NCBI GenBank assembly: GCA_028679325.1 | Contig: JAJRBS010000076.1 | Location: 1 to 5,829, forward strand | Source: Methanoregulaceae archaeon | GTDB taxonomy: Archaea; Halobacteriota; Methanomicrobia; Methanomicrobiales; Methanospirillaceae | Direction of reading: 5' to 3' | DNA: 5,829 bases | Shown here: piece by piece, positions 1 to 5,828 of the stretch | Numbering within the stretch: position 1 is the first letter of the stretch | Layout: every line of letters begins with the position of its first letter | Notes under the pieces: generated by a model | Databases searched by the model: none | What the model saw: only the letters and a program-made list of their open reading frames with translations | Told to the model about the DNA's origin: nothing | Translations under genes and position numbers: made by a program

Positions 1-1948
1 CCCGCCGCCCCTGGATCTGTGACGTCGCGCTCCCCATCTGGTCGGTAGGGACGGTGATCTGTATCTTCTGAATCGGCTCGAGCAGGGCATCTCCCGCCAG
101 GAGCATCCCTCCCTTCAGGGCAGCCCGGACGGCCGGAATGACCTGCGCCGGCCCCCGGTGAATGGCATCTTCATGGAGCTTGACATCGACCAGCCGGATC
201 TTGACGTTCTGTACCGGTTCGTCGGCCAAAGGACCTCCTGCCAACGCTTCGTGGATTCCTTCAAGGATGAGCTCCATGGTCTCGTTCAAGTACTGTATGC
301 CTTTGGTCATGTCGAGGAAGATATTGGTGCCTTTGATATCCTTGATACTCTTGGCCTCATCTTTGTCCATGCCGGCGGCCATGAGGACATCTCTTCGCTC
401 GAGGGCAGTCTGGTTCATAGAAACACCGCCTTCCTTTATGAGGTTGACGATCGCTTCGGCAAGGGGCTCAATCTCAAGGTAGAAACGATTGTGGCGGTTT
501 GGCGATTTTCCTTCCACTGGCCCGGCCTTCTGCGTGATAGTCTCCCGGTAGACAACGATCGGTTCGGAGGTAACGATCTCTACGCCTTTGTCCCGCTTGA
601 TCCTGCCCGTGATGATCTCCAGGTGAAGCTCTCCCATCCCTGAAATGAGATGCTCACCTGTCTCTTCGTTGATGTTTATCTGAAGGGTAGGGTCTTCCTT
701 AGCAACCTGCCGGAGGACTTCTACCAGCTTTGGCAGGTCCTTCATATTCTTTGCCTCGACTGCAACCGTCATAACAGGCTCACTGTAGTGCTTGAGGGCC
801 TCAAACGGGATCATGTCCTGAAGAGTGGTTACAGTCGATCCGACGACAGCATCCTTGAGTCCGGTTACCGCGGCGATATTTCCGGCAGCCAGATCATCGA
901 CTTCTACCCGTGTCGGGCCCATGAAGATACCGACCTGCTGGAGACGGTTGGCTTTCTTGGCTGTGCCCATGATATAGACTTCGGTTCCGCGTTTGAGTCT
1001 TCCCGAGAAGAGTCGTCCGGTGGCAACTTCCCCGGCATGCGGGTCAAAGGAGATATCGGTGATCATCAGGGTAGCGGGCCCGGACGGGTCGCAGTTCAGC
1101 ATAGCCTTGCCTTCCGGAGACTCCGAATTCCCATGCCAGATGACCTTGATGCGCCGTTTCTGGGCATCGAGGGGATTTGGAAGGTGCTTGACCACCATGT
1201 CCAGGACAACGTCACAGAGCGGGCTCCTCTTTGCCAGGCTCTTCATGTCACCAGTGCGGCACTTATCATAGACCTCTTTGAAAGAGACCCCGCTCCTCTT
1301 CATGAAGGGAACAGAGACACCCCAATTATAAAGTGCGGATCCGAAGGCCACAGTCCCGGCCGTTGCATCGAGTTTCCAACCACTGTTGTAGGCCTGCTCG
1401 TTCATCCCCTTGATCAGTTTATTGACCTTGTCAATGACCTTGCCGAGCCGGATCTGCATCTCCATCTCGTCAACCTTGAGCTCGTTGATGAGGCGATCGA
1501 CCTTGTTTATGAAGAGTATCGGGCGGACACCCTCTTTCAGTGCCTGCCGAAGAACAGTCTCGGTCTGGGGCATTGTTCCCTCAACAGCGTCGACCAGAAC
1601 GAGTGCTCCGTCGACTGCTCTCATGGCCCGGGTGACGTCCCCTCCGAAATCCACGTGACCGGGAGTGTCTATCATGTTGATGAGATATTCATTCTTCTCA
1701 TACTCGTGGATCATGGATACGTTGCTTGCATCGATGGTGATACCACGGGCCTGCTCCTCCTCATCTGAATCCATGAAGAGCTGCTTTCCTGCCAGCTCTT
1801 CACTGATGATGCCGGCTCCGGCGAGAAGGTTATCTGAGAGTGTGGTTTTCCCGTGGTCAATGTGCGCTACAATGCCGATGTTCCGGATGTGCACCGGATC
1901 ATTCATCAGCTCCTTTACTCTGTCGATGGATTTCCTGCCTCTGGCCAT
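1..1948 (-). CDS. fusA: Archaeal translation elongation factor 2 (aEF-2), C-terminus cut by window edge
   Basis: This GTPase moves the peptidyl-tRNA and mRNA through the ribosome after peptide bond formation; it acts in the cytoplasm. The start at 1948 gives MARGRKSIDRVKELM and is preceded by GGTGA about 6 nt upstream. G-domain motifs are all present: G1 AHIDHGKTT (28-36), G2 RGITI (68-72), G3 DTPGH (94-98) and G4 NKVD (148-151). Domain II begins near residue 288 (PSGPATLMI) and domain III near 391 (PVMTVAVE). Domain IV carries LHEDAIHRGPAQ, in which His597 matches the residue modified to diphthamide in archaeal and eukaryal EF-2. That motif separates it from bacterial EF-G. Domain V starts near 624, and the readable protein ends at VPTDQMG...QIQGRR after 649 residues. 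Family members have about 730 residues, so roughly 80 are missing only because the window stops. It is the last visible gene of the rps12-rps7-fusA cluster, 23 nt after rps7. No internal stop or frameshift was seen. Confidence 0.97.
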   Translation of the reverse strand, partial: MARGRKSIDRVKELMNDPVHIRNIGIVAHIDHGKTTLSDNLLAGAGIISEELAGKQLFMDSDEEEQARGITIDASNVSMIHEYEKNEYLINMIDTPGHVDFGGDVTRAMRAVDGALVLVDAVEGTMPQTETVLRQALKEGVRPILFINKVDRLINELKVDEMEMQIRLGKVIDKVNKLIKGMNEQAYNSGWKLDATAGTVAFGSALYNWGVSVPFMKRSGVSFKEVYDKCRTGDMKSLAKRSPLCDVVLDMVVKHLPNPLDAQKRRIKVIWHGNSESPEGKAMLNCDPSGPATLMITDISFDPHAGEVATGRLFSGRLKRGTEVYIMGTAKKANRLQQVGIFMGPTRVEVDDLAAGNIAAVTGLKDAVVGSTVTTLQDMIPFEALKHYSEPVMTVAVEAKNMKDLPKLVEVLRQVAKEDPTLQININEETGEHLISGMGELHLEIITGRIKRDKGVEIVTSEPIVVYRETITQKAGPVEGKSPNRHNRFYLEIEPLAEAIVNLIKEGGVSMNQTALERRDVLMAAGMDKDEAKSIKDIKGTNIFLDMTKGIQYLNETMELILEGIHEALAGGPLADEPVQNVKIRLVDVKLHEDAIHRGPAQVIPAVRAALKGGMLLAGDALLEPIQKIQITVPTDQMGSATSQIQGRR

Positions 1949-1971
1949 AACTTCACCACAAAAAAGGATAA

Positions 1972-2553
1972 TTATCGAGCGGACTTGGCGATGCGTTCGC
2001 GCTCTTCCTTCTTATTCACAGCATATGCCTTGACGTCGCCCTTTGACGCTGCAATCAGCTCATCGGCAAGACAGGCCGCAACGGGTCTCTTGCTTTTATG
2101 AGCGGCTTTTTTGACAGCCTCTGATATGAAGTAGAGGGCCGTATTAACGCGCCGCAGGGGTGCGGTATCAACCGATTTCGGGACATTGATACCTCCATAC
2201 TTGAGCCTGACCGTCTCTTCGCGGGGACCTGTATTGGTGACAGCCTCGACAAGAACCTGGACGGGATTCTTTTTCGTCTTCTGGAAAACCATCTCGAAGG
2301 CGTCCCGGACGATACGAATCGCAAGCTGTTTATTCCCGGTGTTTGTTTCAGACTGCATCAGGCGGTTGATAAGCCGCTCAACAATCAGCATGTTTGCTTT
2401 ATTGAATTCCTGACGCGTGAATCTTCCCGTCGAATGGGGAACAATAACCGGATTCAGTCCCACATACCGCACCAGGCTCGGATCATTTATCTGGACTTCC
2501 GAGAGATCCCAGCGATTGAAGAGAAGTCGTGTTGGAGCCTCAGTCTCTGCCAT
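1972..2553 (-). CDS. rps7: 30S ribosomal protein S7 (uS7), archaeal type
   Basis: uS7 is a primary 16S rRNA-binding protein that nucleates the head of the small subunit and lines the E-site/mRNA exit region. The protein has 193 residues, normal for archaeal uS7, which carries a longer N-terminus than the bacterial form. The N-terminus MAETEAPTRLLFNRWDL is followed by the conserved core: NPVQVL near 96-101, TGPREETVRLKYGG near 108-121 and the basic AAHKSKRP stretch near 140-147. The tail is Lys/Arg-rich. The ATG at 2553 lies 6 nt after the rps12 stop codon. A GAGGCGGTGA stretch overlapping that stop supplies the Shine-Dalgarno sequence, which suggests translational coupling to rps12. The stop codon is TAA. 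The neighbouring rps12 and fusA confirm the assignment, and nothing about the gene is unusual. Confidence 0.97.
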   Translation of the reverse strand: MAETEAPTRLLFNRWDLSEVQINDPSLVRYVGLNPVIVPHSTGRFTRQEFNKANMLIVERLINRLMQSETNTGNKQLAIRIVRDAFEMVFQKTKKNPVQVLVEAVTNTGPREETVRLKYGGINVPKSVDTAPLRRVNTALYFISEAVKKAAHKSKRPVAACLADELIAASKGDVKAYAVNKKEERERIAKSAR

Positions 2554-2559
2554 TTTCTA

Positions 2560-2988
2560 TCACCGCCTCGGTTTCTCCTTCCGGCCAATGACCATCTCAT
2601 GGAGGCAGACATCGTTTACTTTGGTCACCACGTACCGGACTCCCGGGATATCTCCCATGGAGCGGCCCAGCCTTCCGCCGATACCTTCGATCTCAACTTC
2701 ATCATGTTCGTCAATGAAGTTGATCGCCCCGTCTCCGACTGCAAAGGCTGTTACCTGTCGTCCGTTCTTGATCAATTGCACCCGGACGCATTTCCTGATT
2801 GCCGAGTTGGGCTGTTTTGCCTCTACTCCGATCTTTTCAAGAACGATCCCCCGTGCCTGCGGAGCTCCCTCAAGGGGATCTGACTTGAGATTGACTCCGG
2901 AATGACTCCGCACGTATTTTGGATCACTCCATCTGAACTTTTTTGCATCGCGAATAAGTTTCTTCGCAGCGAATTTTCCCTGTCCCAT
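2560..2988 (-). CDS. rps12: 30S ribosomal protein S12 (uS12), archaeal type
   Basis: uS12 sits at the decoding centre of the 30S subunit and affects tRNA selection accuracy. The protein has 142 residues, the usual archaeal length. Hallmarks are the KQPNSAIRKC motif (Pro60 to Cys67), the GRSMGDIPGVRY loop (about 108-119) and a basic C-terminal tail, RKEKPRR. The start MGQGKFAAKKLIRDAKKF is typical of the archaeal/eukaryal branch (the RPS23-like N-terminus). The ATG at 2988 has GAGGT 5 nt upstream (2994-2998), and the stop is TGA. It is the first gene of the leftward str-type cluster and lies about 55 nt downstream of a strong TATA box. In many euryarchaea this gene follows the RNA polymerase genes and nusA. 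Here it is instead divergent from queD, so those genes are not directly upstream. Confidence 0.98.
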   Translation of the reverse strand: MGQGKFAAKKLIRDAKKFRWSDPKYVRSHSGVNLKSDPLEGAPQARGIVLEKIGVEAKQPNSAIRKCVRVQLIKNGRQVTAFAVGDGAINFIDEHDEVEIEGIGGRLGRSMGDIPGVRYVVTKVNDVCLHEMVIGRKEKPRR

Positions 2989-3040
2989 GAAATACCTCAG
3001 GTCATTGTGTGTCTTTGACGCTATGGATGACGACCACTTT

Positions 3041-3050
3041 TTTATATAAA
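3041..3050 (-). promoter_or_regulatory. TATA box (box A) for the rps12-rps7-fusA transcript
   Basis: Read on the minus strand, the element is TTTATATAAA preceded by GCGCGAA, a good archaeal box A with an A-rich BRE-like flank that would bind TBP and TFB. A start site about 25 nt downstream would fall near 3015-3020. That leaves a leader of roughly 30 nt containing the GAGGT ribosome binding site of rps12. The decamer is a perfect palindrome, so direction is assigned from the BRE-like flank and the distance to rps12. The start site is inferred, not seen. Confidence 0.75.
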
Positions 3051-3065
3051 TTCGCGCGGAGCGGC

Positions 3066-3075
3066 TTTATATATT
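3066..3075. promoter_or_regulatory. Second TATA-like element in the divergent spacer
   Basis: The sequence TTTATATATT (plus strand; AATATATAAA on the minus strand) lies between the rps12 box A and queD. On the plus strand it would start a transcript near 3095, leaving about 60 nt of leader with no Shine-Dalgarno sequence before queD. On the minus strand it would start near 3045, inside the rps12 TATA box. Neither flank is a good BRE (GCGGC on one side, TCCAC on the other), so its use and direction are uncertain. Confidence 0.35.
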
Positions 3076-3120
3076 GTGGATTCATCTACCTGTGCCTGTA
3101 TACGTTATCCCGCATTGATA

Positions 3121-3131
3121 ATAATATTATA
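3121..3131 (+). promoter_or_regulatory. Candidate proximal TATA box for queD (leaderless transcript)
   Basis: An AT-only stretch, ATAATATTATA, is centred about 30 nt upstream of the queD ATG at 3157. Archaeal transcription usually starts about 25-27 nt downstream of the TATA centre, which places the start within a few bases of the ATG. The 15 nt before the ATG (TGCGTACCTGTACTG) hold no match to GGAGGTG. Both facts fit a leaderless queD mRNA. The flanking GATA is only a moderate BRE match. Confidence 0.45.
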
Positions 3132-3156
3132 CATCAATCTTGCGTACCTGTACTGA

Positions 3157-3570
3157 ATGAAATCCAGGATATACAAACGTGCCCATTTCGATGCGAGCCA
3201 CCGCCTCCTGCATTACCCGGGTAAGTGTGCAAATCTCCATGGGCACCGATGGCTTGTCGAGGTCTGGATTGAAGGAACGGTTGACAGCATATCCGGGATC
3301 CTGGTTGATTATAATGAGATTAGAGAAGTGGTTGATCGCCTCGATCACCAGATCATCCTCAATGAGGACGATCCGATGGTTCCCTGTATCAGCCAGTTTC
3401 AGGAGGTCATCACCACAAAGGGCGATCCCACGAGTGAACTCCTTACTGTCATCATCAGGGATCGGATCAATGATCTCTGTAGTGAATCCGAGGTCGATGC
3501 CCGGGTAAAGCGCATCAGAGTGTGGGAATCCGACACCTGTTACGCGGAGATGTCCCATGATGATCGCTGA
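3157..3570 (+). CDS. queD: 6-carboxy-5,6,7,8-tetrahydropterin synthase (QueD, PTPS-I family)
   Basis: QueD converts 7,8-dihydroneopterin triphosphate to 6-carboxytetrahydropterin, the second step from GTP toward preQ0. In archaea that route leads to archaeosine in tRNA. The protein has 137 residues and all family signatures. His15 (FDASH), His28 and His30 (LHGH) form the zinc site. Cys24 gives the CxxxHGH spacing that marks true QueD rather than the PTPS-II or PTPS-III relatives. LDHQIILN (62-69) contains the catalytic Asp/His, PTSE (91-94) is the subunit-interface motif, and Glu124 in RVWES is the expected pterin-binding glutamate. The ATG at 3157 is the first possible start, because a TGA stop in the same frame abuts it. 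There is no Shine-Dalgarno sequence, unlike every other gene here. The end overlaps queE by 14 nt. The stop is TGA. Confidence 0.94.
   Translation: MKSRIYKRAHFDASHRLLHYPGKCANLHGHRWLVEVWIEGTVDSISGILVDYNEIREVVDRLDHQIILNEDDPMVPCISQFQEVITTKGDPTSELLTVIIRDRINDLCSESEVDARVKRIRVWESDTCYAEMSHDDR
3546..3552 (+). promoter_or_regulatory. Ribosome binding site of queE inside queD
   Basis: GGAGATG, one mismatch from the GGAGGTG complement of archaeal 16S rRNA, lies inside the last codons of queD. It precedes a tandem ATGATG at 3557-3562 by 4 and 7 nt. The spacing to the second ATG (3560) is closer to the usual optimum, so QueE may begin one residue later than annotated. Confidence 0.6.
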
Positions 3571-4165
3571 GATATTCCGGAGTATTCAGGGAGAAGGAAA
3601 GAGCCAGGGTTATCCTTGTACGTTCTTGAGACTTGCCGGGTGCAACCTCAGCTGCAACTGGTGTGATACGACCTATGCCCGGGGGGAGGGAACGGATAAA
3701 CGTGAGGCTGAGATCATTTCAGAAATCGAAAGCCTGAAAGGAAAACGTATCTGTATCACCGGAGGGGAACCTCTCCTTCAGGGAGAAAAGCTCCTTTCAC
3801 TGGTAAGGGATCTGAGCGTGATGGGTTACGACATCGAGATAGAAACAAACGGTACCTTCGATTTTCAACAATTCCAGCCATATGCTTCAGTGTGTATGGA
3901 CATCAAGTGCCCTTCATCCGGGGAAGAGAGTGACTTATCTAACCTTAGTTGCATCGGGAAGAAAGACAGTGTCAGGTTTGTTGTCGGTGATCATGAGGAT
4001 ATCAGATTTGCGGCCTCGGTTATGGAGAGATTTCCGATCAGGGGGGAGATCTTCTTCTCGCCTGTGTATGGTTTTCCACCGTTGGCAGTCGCAGAGTTTC
4101 TTGTTGCCCGAGACCTGCCGGCACGTCTGCAACTTCAGATCCACAAGATCATCGGGGTGCCCTGA
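3557..4165 (+). CDS. queE: 7-carboxy-7-deazaguanine synthase (QueE, radical SAM enzyme)
   Basis: QueE uses S-adenosylmethionine and a [4Fe-4S] cluster to contract the ring of 6-carboxytetrahydropterin to 7-carboxy-7-deazaguanine, between QueD and QueC. The protein has 202 residues. The N-terminal motif IFRSIQGEG (6-14) is typical of QueE. The cluster ligands are Cys29, Cys33 and Cys36 in CNLSCNWCDT, a canonical CxxxCxxC. ITGGEPLLQ (67-75) and ETNGT (96-100) are the SAM-binding segments, and MDIKCPSS (114-121) and the C-terminal QIHKIIG are also characteristic. The length fits the compact archaeal form with no extra domain. The start overlaps queD by 14 nt and offers two adjacent ATGs. The TGA stop shares its A with the queC start. 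Such packing points to one polycistronic mRNA with coupled translation. Confidence 0.95.
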   Translation: MMIAEIFRSIQGEGKSQGYPCTFLRLAGCNLSCNWCDTTYARGEGTDKREAEIISEIESLKGKRICITGGEPLLQGEKLLSLVRDLSVMGYDIEIETNGTFDFQQFQPYASVCMDIKCPSSGEESDLSNLSCIGKKDSVRFVVGDHEDIRFAASVMERFPIRGEIFFSPVYGFPPLAVAEFLVARDLPARLQLQIHKIIGVP

Positions 4166-4833
4166 TGATCGCGGTGTGCCTCCTCTCCGGGGGGATGGAC
4201 TCTTCGACACTGGCTTACCTGGCAAAGGACAGGGGATACCGGTTGATCTGCCTGCACTTCAATTACGGCCAGCGGACAGAGAAAAAAGAACGGAGTTCGG
4301 CACGAATGATCGCCGGTCTTGCAGGAGCTGAAGAGCTGGTTGAGATCGATTTATCCTACCTCACCCGCTTTGGTGGAAGCAGCCTGACAGATCATCGGAT
4401 GCAGATCGACCAGTATTCTGATACAACAGAGGGAATTCCGAACACCTATGTTCCGTTCCGGAACGCAAACCTGCTCTCGATAGCTACCAGTTGTGCCGAG
4501 GCTCGGAAAGGGGAGGCGGTGTTCATCGGGGTCCAGTCGCAGGATTACAGCGGGTACCCTGATTGTCGTCCGCAGTTCATTGATGCCTTCCAGGAGCTTG
4601 TGAATGTCGGAACCAGGGATGAGACCACTATCCGGATATATGCGCCCTTTCTCTCCATGAACAAGCAGGACATAATCAGGCTCGGGCTTTCTCTGGGCGT
4701 CCCGTATGAACATACCTGGTCATGCTACCAGAATGAGGAACTGGCCTGCGGGGTCTGTGGTGCCTGTCACTTCAGACGCTCTGCTTTCGAATCCCTCGGG
4801 ATGAAGGATCCTTTGCCGTATGAGGAGCGCTAA
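4165..4833 (+). CDS. queC: 7-cyano-7-deazaguanine (preQ0) synthase QueC
   Basis: QueC is an ATP-dependent enzyme of the adenine nucleotide alpha-hydrolase (PP-loop) superfamily. It turns 7-carboxy-7-deazaguanine and ammonia into preQ0, which archaeal tRNA-guanine transglycosylase then places at tRNA position 15. The protein has 222 residues. The PP-loop is LSGGMDSST (7-15), and HFNYGQR (31-37) and VPFRN (96-100) are conserved family motifs. The C-terminal zinc site is complete: Cys187, Cys195, Cys198 and Cys201 in the SC...ACGVCGAC segment. No extra amidotransferase domain is fused, so this is plain QueC rather than the GAT-QueC type of some Crenarchaeota. The ATG at 4165 overlaps the queE stop by one base (TGATG). 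GGGGTG at 4154-4159 gives the ribosome binding site. The stop is TAA. Confidence 0.95.
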   Translation: MIAVCLLSGGMDSSTLAYLAKDRGYRLICLHFNYGQRTEKKERSSARMIAGLAGAEELVEIDLSYLTRFGGSSLTDHRMQIDQYSDTTEGIPNTYVPFRNANLLSIATSCAEARKGEAVFIGVQSQDYSGYPDCRPQFIDAFQELVNVGTRDETTIRIYAPFLSMNKQDIIRLGLSLGVPYEHTWSCYQNEELACGVCGACHFRRSAFESLGMKDPLPYEER

Positions 4834-4835
4834 GC

Positions 4836-5369
4836 ATGGAACTATACCGGGGCAAGAGGCTGACGATCGAACGGAAAACTGTTCACCTCCCGGGTGGAAA
4901 AGAAGTAGAACGGGTATTGGTTCATCCGGGTGACGCCGTAGCCGTACTACCGATAAGGGCGGATGACAGCTGCTACCTTCTTCGCCAGTACAGGTTTGCC
5001 ATAGACGAATACATCTATGAGGCTCCCGCTGGAACCATGGACCCCGGTGAACGCCCCCTGGACACAGCCCGGAGGGAACTGATCGAGGAGACTGGACTTC
5101 AGGCAACGACTTTCATCGAGAGGGGGTATATCCATACCACCCCGGGTTTTACCGATGAACGGATCTTCCTCTTCGAGGCTTTTGGACTATCACCGTCCTG
5201 CGAGTTTGCAAAAGACGAGGATGAGGTTATCGAAGTGATCAAGATTCCCCTTGCCGATCTCCCGGGAATGGTCCTGGACGGGAGGATCTCCGATGCCAAG
5301 ACCATCGGACTCATCTTCCGATGTCTTGCTGACGGTATGGCATTTTCCAAAAAAGAGCGCAAATTTTAA
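4836..5369 (+). CDS. Nudix hydrolase, probable ADP-ribose pyrophosphatase
   Basis: The protein has 177 residues and a perfect Nudix box, GX5EX7REUXEEXGU: Gly66, Glu72, then RELIEETGL (80-88). This box binds Mg2+ and hydrolyses nucleoside diphosphates linked to another moiety. LLRQYRFAIDEYIYEAPAG ahead of the box and TTPGFTDE after it resemble ADP-ribose pyrophosphatases (the NudF/NUDT5 group). Pro103 lies 15 residues after the box, the place where that subfamily carries its marker proline. The predicted reaction is ADP-ribose to AMP plus ribose 5-phosphate, but substrate prediction within Nudix families is unreliable. The start is 2 nt after queC, with GAGGAG (4822-4827) inside the queC end, so the gene belongs to the same operon. 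It is not a known preQ0 pathway enzyme. The last five residues (KERKF) form a basic tail. The stop is TAA. Confidence 0.9.
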   Translation: MELYRGKRLTIERKTVHLPGGKEVERVLVHPGDAVAVLPIRADDSCYLLRQYRFAIDEYIYEAPAGTMDPGERPLDTARRELIEETGLQATTFIERGYIHTTPGFTDERIFLFEAFGLSPSCEFAKDEDEVIEVIKIPLADLPGMVLDGRISDAKTIGLIFRCLADGMAFSKKERKF

Positions 5370-5384
5370 CCACACGGGGCCGAA

Positions 5385-5394
5385 TAGTTATAAG
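5385..5394 (+). promoter_or_regulatory. Possible TATA element for prf1
   Basis: The 48-nt gap between the Nudix gene and prf1 holds AGTTATAAGC, and a second AT-rich stretch, AAATTTTAA, overlaps the Nudix stop near 5361-5369. A start from the first would fall at about 5415 and leave almost no leader, which conflicts with the Shine-Dalgarno sequence at 5406. A start from the second, near 5390, would keep that sequence in a leader of about 28 nt. prf1 could equally be read through from the queDEC operon, so this is a weak call. Confidence 0.25.
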
Positions 5395-5405
5395 CTTCAA
5401 CGTCC

Positions 5406-5410
5406 GGTGA
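5406..5410 (+). promoter_or_regulatory. Ribosome binding site setting the prf1 start
   Basis: GGTGA lies 7 nt before the ATG at 5418 and favours that start. The alternative in-frame ATG at 5436 has a CGGAG directly against it with no spacing, so it is unlikely to be the main start. Confidence 0.6.
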
Positions 5411-5417
5411 CATCCAG

Positions 5418-5828
5418 ATGGAACAGGCAGCGGAGATGAGTGATGCGCGGCGGCGCTATGAGTTCAAAAAAACACTCGAGAAGCTCCAGGCAAAACAGGG
5501 AAGCGGCACCGAGCTGATCTCCCTCTATATTCCGCCGGACAAGCAGATTTACGATGTCACTTCCCAGCTTCGGGATGAGTTCGGCCAGTGCGCCAATATC
5601 AAAAGCAAGCAGACAAGGACCAATGTCCAGAGTGCCATCTCATCCATCCTTTCGCGTTTGAAATACTACAAGAACCCTCCGGAGAACGGGATAGCCGTAT
5701 TCTGCGGCACCATTCAGCTGGGAGGGGACCGGTCGGACCTGGAATGTACAATCATCGAGCCTCCTGAACCACTGAACCTCTATTTGTACCGTTGCAGCTC
5801 CAACTTTGAGCTCGAACCCTTAAAGTAG
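5418..5828 (+). CDS. prf1: Peptide chain release factor aRF1, N-terminal domain, ending at an in-frame TAG
   Basis: aRF1 recognises all three stop codons and triggers release of the finished protein; it is the archaeal counterpart of eRF1. The 136 readable residues cover domain 1. RRRYEFKKTLEKL (11-23) starts the domain, followed by GTELISLYIPPDKQIYDV (30-47), the GTx motif region. The decoding motif NIKS is at 60-63 (ANIKSKQTRTNVQSA), and the second decoding motif YxCxxxF is Tyr124, Cys126, Phe130 (YRCSSNF). Full aRF1 has about 415 residues, so the domain with GGQ and the C-terminal domain are not here. The reading frame meets TAG at 5826-5828, right after FELEPLK, and the window ends one base later. 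Families usually continue here with an EML-like segment. A single G-to-T difference (GAG to TAG, followed by the A of ATG) would explain it. Whether this is an error, a true truncation or a recoded codon cannot be settled from the window. Confidence 0.9.
   Translation: MEQAAEMSDARRRYEFKKTLEKLQAKQGSGTELISLYIPPDKQIYDVTSQLRDEFGQCANIKSKQTRTNVQSAISSILSRLKYYKNPPENGIAVFCGTIQLGGDRSDLECTIIEPPEPLNLYLYRCSSNFELEPLK

Noticed and set aside
650..1768. Long open frame of 372 codons on the plus strand opposite fusA (and a 161-codon one at 158-643).
   Set aside because: Both lie entirely antisense to a conserved EF-2 gene with all motifs intact. Their translations show no recognisable domain and are explained by the codon bias of the real gene.
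2417..2905. Plus-strand open frames of about 150-160 codons opposite rps7 and rps12.
   Set aside because: They are complementary to two unmistakable ribosomal protein genes and have no supporting promoter, ribosome binding site or domain.
3001..3020. Short inverted repeat GTCA...TGAC just upstream of rps12, considered as an operator or leader hairpin.
   Set aside because: The arms are only 4 nt with a loop of about 11 nt, which is expected by chance.
2989..3156. preQ1/preQ0-type riboswitch or regulatory RNA upstream of queD.
   Set aside because: The probable queD transcript has little or no leader, and I saw no pseudoknot-like conserved elements. Such riboswitches are known mainly from bacteria.
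3009..3224. Small plus-strand frame of 71 codons spanning the divergent spacer into queD.
   Set aside because: It crosses the TATA elements and overlaps queD in another frame. It shows no domain, and its hydrophobic look comes from the AT-rich promoter sequence.
3127..3558. Minus-strand frame of 143 codons opposite queD.
   Set aside because: It is antisense to queD, whose zinc and catalytic residues are all present, and it would run through the divergent promoter region.
5340..5370. Transcription terminator after the Nudix gene.
   Set aside because: There is no T-run on the plus strand. The A-run in CCAAAAAAGAGCG lies in coding sequence and forms no hairpin with nearby bases.
5826..5828. 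Pyrrolysine codon as the firm explanation of the TAG in prf1.
   Set aside because: No pyrrolysine genes or methylamine methyltransferases are in view, and the site is one base from the sequence end. An error or a single-base change is simpler, so it is kept only as a testable option.
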